Shown: one piece after another, positions 53,301 through 61,100 of the stretch
Layout of the letters: the number at the start of each line of letters is the position of its first letter
How positions within the stretch are numbered: position 1 is the stretch's first letter
NCBI RefSeq assembly: GCF_036850765.1
Contig: NC_089498.1
Span: forward strand, 75,618,305 to 75,682,304
DNA length: 64,000 nucleotides
Direction of reading: 5' to 3'
DNA from: Saccopteryx bilineata
Taxonomy: Eukaryota > Chordata > Mammalia > Chiroptera > Emballonuridae
The notes under the pieces: generated by a model
Database searches by the model: none
Told to the model about the DNA's origin: nothing
Seen by the model: only the letters and a program-made list of their open reading frames with translations
Position numbers and translations under genes: made by a program

Positions 53301-55137
53301 CTTTTTATCTCTAACAGTTAGCACAGTGCCTAGAACATGGTTAACATTCAACTTTATTTTTTACTAAATTAAAACATATTTATATAACAAATTACATGAA
53401 AATGAATTAATGTACAAATTGATATTATGGTTTCAAAACAATGTTATCAATCAAAACAAATATTTGTATCTATATCAAAATAGAATTCTAGGAAGTTATA
53501 ACAGTGGAAGATGGTCGCAGCATAAGGAGAAAACACTAGCCTCAAAAGGACGAGTTTGAGGACATTTCCACTTGAAAAACAATTATACATTCTTCTGCTT
53601 CAAGTTAGCTTAAGGATCTTATCTACCTCTAGTTTAAGGACATACCTTAATAAAAATGAAATAATATCTAATTAGTTCCTAAAGTGTATGACTCTACACA
53701 GAATTATAACCCTTAAAAAGTAATTAAAAGAGCCTGACCAGACAGTGGCACAGTGGATAGAGCATCGGACTAGGACGAGGAGGACCCAGGTTTAAAACCC
53801 CTAGGTCGCTGGCTTGAGTGCAAGCTCATCCAGCTTGAGTGTGGGCTCACTAGCTTGAGCGCAGGGTAACTGGCTTGAGCATGGGATCATAGACATGACC
53901 CTGTGGTGGCTGACTTGAGCCCAAAGGTCACTGGCTTGAAGTCCAAGGTCACTGGCTTAAGCAACGGGTCACTCACTCTGCTGTAGCCCCCCGGGTCAAG
54001 GCACATAAGAGAAAGCAATTAATGAACAACTAAGGTGACACAATGAGGAATTGATGCTTCTTATCTCTCTCCCTCCTGTCTGTCCCTCTCTCTGTCTCTC
54101 TGTCACACACACACACAAAAATAAATAAATAAAAAATAATGAAAAGAATAGAGAGCCCAGGAATAAATCTTTGTATATATGCCTGAATGATTTTCAATAG
54201 GGGCACCAAGACTACACAGTGGGGTAAAAAAGACTTCAAACAAATAGTGTTGGGAAAACTGGCTATCAATATGCAAAAGAATGAAGTGGGACTCTTACCT
54301 TATACTGTATATAGAAATTAACTGAAAATGGATTAAAGACCTACATATAAGAACTAAAACTCTAAAACTTCTACAATAAAACAGGGGGAAAGCTTCATGG
54401 CTTTGGATTTGGCAATGATTTTTGGATATGAATACAAAAGCAAAGTCTAACAAAAGAAATAGTCAAGACTGAAAAGACAACCTGTGGAATGGGGAGAATA
54501 TTTGCAAATCAAATATCTGATAAGTAGTTAATATCCAGATTATATAGGGAACTTCAACTCAACAACAAAAAACATCTAAAAACCTCAATTAAAAAGTAAA
54601 CAAATGACCTGGCTGGTGGCTTAGCTGGTTAGAGTGTCCCTGAGATTCTAAGGTTGCAAGTTTGATCCTCCATTAGGACACATACAAGAATCAATTAATG
54701 AGTGCATACATAAGTGGAACAACAAGTCAATGTTTCTTTCTCTCCCCCTCCCTACCTCTCTCTCTAAAATTAATAAATAATTTTTAAAAATAAATGACTA
54801 GCCTGACCAGGCGGTGGCGCAGTGGATTGAGCATCAGACTGAGATGCAGAGGATCCAGGTTCGAACCCCGAGGTCGCTAGCTTGAGCGCAGGCTCATCTG
54901 GTTTGAGCAAAGCTCACCAGGTTGGACCCAAGGTCGCTGGCTCGAGCAAGGGGTTACTTGGTCTGCTGTAGCCCCACGGTCAAGGCACATATGAGAAAGC
55001 AATCAATGAACAACTAAGGTGTTACAACGAAAAACTGATGATTGATGCTTCTCATCTCTCTCCGTTCCTGTCTGTCTGTCCCTATCTATCCCTCCCTATG
55101 ACTCTAAAAAAAAAAAAAAAAGACTAGATGTGCTCGT

Positions 55138-55186
<49 letters not shown>

Positions 55187-58100
55187 GGCCCCTGCGCAAG
55201 GATGACATGCAAATTCGTGAAGCGTTCCATATTTTAAATAAATAAATGACTAGAATAGACAATTCCCCAAAGACATACAAATGGTCAATAAGCATATGAA
55301 AAGATTTTCAACATATCTAATCATAAGAGAAATGCAAATCAAAATCATAATGAAATATCACTTCATACCCATCAGGATGGCCACTATCATAAGAACAGAA
55401 AATAACAAGTTCTGGTAAAATGCAAAGAAATTGGAAACCTTGTGTATCTTTGGTGGAAGTTTAAAATGGTGCAGCCATTATGGGAAACAGCATGGAAATA
55501 CCTTAAAAAATTAAAGATAGAATTACCATATGACCAGCAATCCTACTCCTGGATATATATCCAAAAATATTGAAAGCAGGATCACAAAGAGATATTTATA
55601 TACCCATGTTCATTGCAGCATTATTCACAATAGCTAAGAGGTGGAAGCAACCCAAATGTTGGCTGACAGATAAGTAGATAAAATGTGGTATAGCTGGCCC
55701 TGGCCGGTTGGCTCAGCAGTAGAGCATCGGCCTGGTGTGCAGAAGTCCCGGGTTCGATTCCCAGCCAGGGCACACAGGAGAAGCGCCCATTTGCTTCTCC
55801 ACCCCTCCCCCTCTCCTTCCTCTCTGTCTCGCTCTTCCCCTCCTGCAGCCAAGGCTCCATTGGAGCAAAGATGGCCCGGGCGCTGGGGATGGCTCCTTGG
55901 CCTCTGCCCCAGGCGCTAGAGTGGCTCTGGTCGCAACAGAGCGACAACCCGGAAGGGCAGAGCATCGCCTCCTGGTGGGCAGAGCATCACTCCTGGTGGG
56001 CAGAGCATTGCCTCTTGGTGGGCAGAGCATCACTCCTGGTGGGCGTGCCAGGTGGATCCCGGTGGGGTGCATGCGGGAGTCTGTATGACTGTCTCTCCCC
56101 GTTTCCAGCTTCAGAAAAATACAAAAAAAAAAAAAATGTGGTATAGCTATACAATATATTATTATGTGCCCTTAAAAAAAGAAGGAAATTCACATGCTAC
56201 AGCATGAATGAATCTCAGAGAGATTATGTAAAGTGAAATAAGCTAGTCACAGAAAAACAAAAGCAAAAATACATTAATATTAAGTGCAGTAGTTCCCCCT
56301 TTTCTGCAGGGGATACATTCCAGAACCCCAAGAGGATGCCTGAAACCACTAGTACCAAACCCTATCTATCAATATATACTGCTTTTTATGATAAAGTTTA
56401 ATTTATAAATTAGGCACAGGAAAAGTTAACAATAATAACTAATAATAAAATAGAACAATTGCAATTATATACTATCATATAATCAAAGTTATATTAATGT
56501 GGTCTCTCTCATTCTCAAAGTATCTTTTTGTATTGTAATCATCTTTCTTGTGATATAAGATAAAATGTGTATATGAGGAGATGAAGTGAGGCAAATGACA
56601 TAGGCATTGTGAAAATAGTGTTAGATACTACTGACCCTTCTGACAATATAGAACAAGCACTTTATGGCCACTTTGGCATATCCAAATTGCCAGCATCACT
56701 ACTCTTGTGCTTTGCAGTCATTAAGTAAAATAAGGATTACTTGAACTCAAGCACTAAACACAATCACTGCAATACTATCATGTTACTCAAATGACACACA
56801 ATTGAAAACTTATGAATTGTGGCCCTGGCCGGTTGGCTCAGTGGTAGAGAGTCAGCCTGGTGTGTGGAAGTCCCAAGTTCGATTCCCTGCCTGGGCACAC
56901 AGGAGAGGCACCCTGCTGCTTCTCCACCCCTCCCCTTCTTACTTCACTCTCTCTCTTCCCTCTTGCAGCCAAGGCTCTATTAGAGTGAGTTGGCCCCAGG
57001 CACTGAGGATGGCTCCATGACCTCCACCTTAGGTGCTAAAGAGTGGCTCCAGTTGCAAGGGAGCAAGGACCCCAGATGGACAGAGCATCACCCTCTAGTG
57101 GGCTAGCCGGGTAAATCCCTGTGGGGGTTCATACAGGAGTCTTGTCTCTCTGCCTCCCCTCCTCTCACTAAATAAAAGAAATAAAAAGTTAAATAATAAA
57201 TAAGTAAAACTTATGAATTGTTTATTTCTGGAATTTTCCATTTAATATTGTCAGACCATAATTGACTTGGGTAACAGAAACTGCAGAAAGTGAGACTACA
57301 GATAAGGGGGGACTACTGTATCTAACATACTCAAGATCATAGAAACAGTGATGGAATTATTAAAATAAGCACAATACCTTCTGAGGTTCCTTTGAGATGT
57401 TATTATGAATGTAAATATTCTTAGTTTTTTAAAAATTTGTTTTATAACCATAGCTGTTGCATCTGAAAAGATAGCAAACAGAATTCAATACTGGATAATA
57501 CACCTGAGCAGAGTAAGTCTATGGCTAGTATTTATTCTTCCTGTTCTGAAAATGAATAGGCACTATTCATTTTCAGAAAATGAATAAGGTTTGTAGTAGT
57601 CTAGGATGGTATCACCAGGGCGAGGGACTTTGAGTTGAAACTCATGTGACTGAGTTGCTGTGAGAGCTGTTTATGTTGTACCTAATTAATATTTGCTTTT
57701 TTTCTCTCTCTCCCAGATTTGGAATTAGGGGAAAGAAGTTACATTTTTCAACTCCTTATGTTCATAAAGCATATTCTATTGCCAACTCCCCTAGCTTGTG
57801 TCCTGTGGAAAAAGAAGAGGAAGACTGTGTAATTGTCTCTGAAGGAATAATAGAGGAATACCTAGCATTCGATTGCACAAATATGTGAGTTTTATGTCTT
57901 TTAAGCTTTTACTCCTCTCCTATTTTATGTGTTAGTGTATATTTTTTAAAAACTATACTACCAGTATAACCAGAATTAAACTTATGTCACTTTTTGTTAC
58001 TTCTTTTCTGTTACTTCTCAGGTATTATGTGCTTTGTGGATATAAATCCCTGTTGCTTCCACATACCAGAATTCCTTGTGTATTTTCTCCCTGCATGTCA

Positions 58101-61100
58101 TTTGCGGGGTTTTTTTGTTTTTTGTTTTTTGGTGGTTTTTTTTTGTTTTTTTTTAGCAAGAGAGAAAGACACAGACAGAAAGATAGAGAGAGGAAGGGAA
58201 CAAGATGAGAAGCATAAACTCATAGTTGCATCACTTTAGTTGTTCATTGATTGCTTCTCATACATACATGCCTTGACCAGGGGACTCAAGCTGAGCTGTG
58301 ACCCCTTGCTCAAGCCAGCAACTTTGGGTTTCAAGCCAACAATCTTTGGCTCATGTTGATGATCTCATGCTCAAGCCAGCAACCTTGGGTTCCGAACCTG
58401 GGACCCCTGCATCCCAGGTTGACGCTCTATCCACTGTGTCATCACCAGTCAGTCTTATTTGCCTCTTCTTTTTCTAACATATTTTTTATTAAGTGAGAGG
58501 CGGGGAGGCAGAAATAGACTCCAGCATGTTCCCCAACTGGGATCCACCTGGCAATCCCTCTACCAGGCGATGCTCTGCCCATCTGGGCCCCTGCTCCGTT
58601 GTTTAGCAACCAAGCTATTTTAGTTTCTGAGGCAAGGCTGTGGAGCCATCCTCAGGGCCCGGGGCCAATTTTTGCTCAAACCATTTGAGCCATGGCTGTG
58701 GGAGGGGAAGAGAATGAGAGAGAGAAATAGAGAGAGCTGGGACAGGAGGGTGGAGAAACAGATGGTCACTTCTCCTGTGTGCCTGATTGAGAATCAAACC
58801 CATGACTTCCACACACCGGGCTGATACTCTCTACCACAGAGCCAACTGACCAGGGCCCTTATTTGCCTCTTGACATTAAAATTTTTACATGAGTTAATTA
58901 TCTTCACATAATTTGATTTTGTCCTTTGTAAGTTATCACCAGTAATTCCTGGAATCACTGAAACTTTTTTGTGTGTGACAGAAACAGAGAGACAGAGAGG
59001 GACAGATAAGGAAAGACAGACAGGAGAGAGGGAGATGAGAAGCATCAATTCTTTGTTTCAGCACCTTAGTTGTTCATTGATTGCTTTCTCATATGTGCCT
59101 TGACTGGGGGTGGGGGTGGGGCTACAGCAGAGCGAGTGACCTCTTGCTCAAGCCAGTGAGCTTGGGTTCAAGCCAGCAACCTTGGGCTTCAAGCCAGCAA
59201 CCTTTGGGCTCAAGCCAGTGACCATGGGGTTATGTCTATGATCCCATGCTCAAGCAAGTGACCTTGTGCTTAAGCCAGATGAGCCTGTGCTCAAGCCAAT
59301 GACCTCAGGGTTTCGAACCTGGGTCCTCTGCGTCCCAGTCCGATGCTCTATCCACTGCACCACTGCCTGGTCAGGCTCACTGAAACTTTTTAAAACAGTA
59401 GTTGAAGAGATATGAACTTCATTTTTATAAATCCTGTTTTGTAAAAGGTATAATACAGTTTATATAAAACCTTATACTCAGCACAGACTATAATTAATGA
59501 TGATTATTTTTTATCTATTTTTGTATTCTTACAATAGTCTTGTGAGATAGATAATATTTACTCTCTTTACTAAGGGTAGAAGAGAATCAGAATAGGTAAA
59601 TTTGTCTGAGGTAAAGCTAAAACTAAAACCTTATCCAATTCTAAATCCAGTGTTCTCTTTACTATTCCATGCTACATTTCTGAAACATTAATTTCTTAAA
59701 CTATTCCTTTAAGCCTTTAAAAGTTCCAGAATTGGCCTGACCAGGCGGTGGCGCAGTGGATAGAGCATCAGACTGAGATGCTAAAGACCCAGGTTCGAGA
59801 CCCCGAGGTCACCAGCTTGAGTGCGGGCTCATGTGATTTGAGCAAAGTCTCACCAGCTTGAGCCCAAGGTCGCTGGCTCAAGCAAGGGGTTACTAGGTCT
59901 GCTGAAGGCCCGTGGTCAAGGCACAAATGAGAAAGCAATCAATGAACAACTAAGGTGTTGCAACGTGCAATGAAAAACTGATGATTGATGCTTCTCTTCT
60001 CTTCGTTCCTGTCTGTCCCTGTCTATCCCTCTCTCTCTAAAAAAAAAAGAAGATAAAAGTTCCAGAATTGATAATAGTCACAGCAGCATATCTGGAAGTG
60101 AGTAAAATTTTCATTTTAGGTTATAAGGGTTTGGTTTGGTCTAGTTAGTATTGTGGCAAATGATTCTGGACGTTTCTTACTGTCATATTTCCTACTAAGC
60201 CATGCTTACTCATGTGCTCAATGTACACATCCTAGGGTCAGCTAAACATAATCCAGATTCCTGTAACACCCCTAAGCTAGCTCATTGTTGCAAAAGAATC
60301 ATAATTAGGTTCTCATGGTTTTCCAGAGACTGACCCTTTTCCTGTTACTTCATCTGGTGTGGGTCAAATTATCTCTATTTTCTATTCCTTTTTCCTCAGG
60401 TGACTCTTCTCCCTTGCTTTTGGCTTATAAAAATAAGCTGATTTGACTAATGTAAAATATGATGTAAATAGCTTATAGATGTCCCCTAGGCGTCTCTTTC
60501 CTTTTTCCTGATAATGAATTCAAATTAATTTTCAGGTAATACAGGAAAGGGTTTTAGAAAGGCAGCATTCTGGTTAGAGATACCACTGAGATATTGACTG
60601 AAAAACAAGAGTTATTGAACCATTAGAATGTTCCTAATTTAAAAGATTGAAGGCCCAGAAATAAACCAAAACATCTCTAGGAAAGTAATATATACAATAG
60701 TTCAGCAAATGATTCTGGCGCAACATAAACTATCTACGCCCCACTCTGTATATGAAGTGAAACTCAATCTCATTCAGAGATGTAAATTAAAACTATAAGA
60801 TACTATTTTATGTGTCAGACTGGTAGAGAATAAAAGATAAAGTAGTTTGATAATTCCTTAAATGAGAAAACAGGCATATTCTTTTACCACTGGAGAATTA
60901 TACTACCTCTTTAGAGGAAAATGAGCAATATCTTTCAAATTGAAATGCACAGACCTTTTGACTTAATGATTCTATTTATAGGAATTTATCCTGCAGATAT
61001 AATACCTGTGTAGCTAAAGAACTATGTACAAGGATATTAATTACAGCATTGACTCTAAGAGCAAAAGGTTGGTTATCAGTAACAGCTAGTTAGATAGATT

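Larger units (their letters stand above)
52380..53350 (+). repeat. L2-type LINE remnants, split by two SINEs
   Basis: TCAATAGCTTCCCTGAATTT, TAGGCTGGCCCCAGACCACA, CTACACTGGCTTTCTTTCAC and TAGCACAGTGCCTAGAACAT are in L2 3'-end order across 52380-52475, 52925-52993 and 53225-53350. Confidence 0.65.
54150..56280 (+). repeat. L1 ORF2 C-terminal region, interrupted by SINEs and U6
   Basis: GACTTCAAACAAATAGTGTT, GACCTACATATAAGAACTAA, AATGCAAATCAAAATCATAA, TGGATATATATCCAAAAATA and TGAATCTCAGAGAGATTATG follow ORF2 C-terminal order; decayed. Confidence 0.8.

Noticed and set aside
55130..55235. Functional U6 gene
   Set aside because: Target duplication and lack of a U6 promoter upstream indicate a retrocopy.
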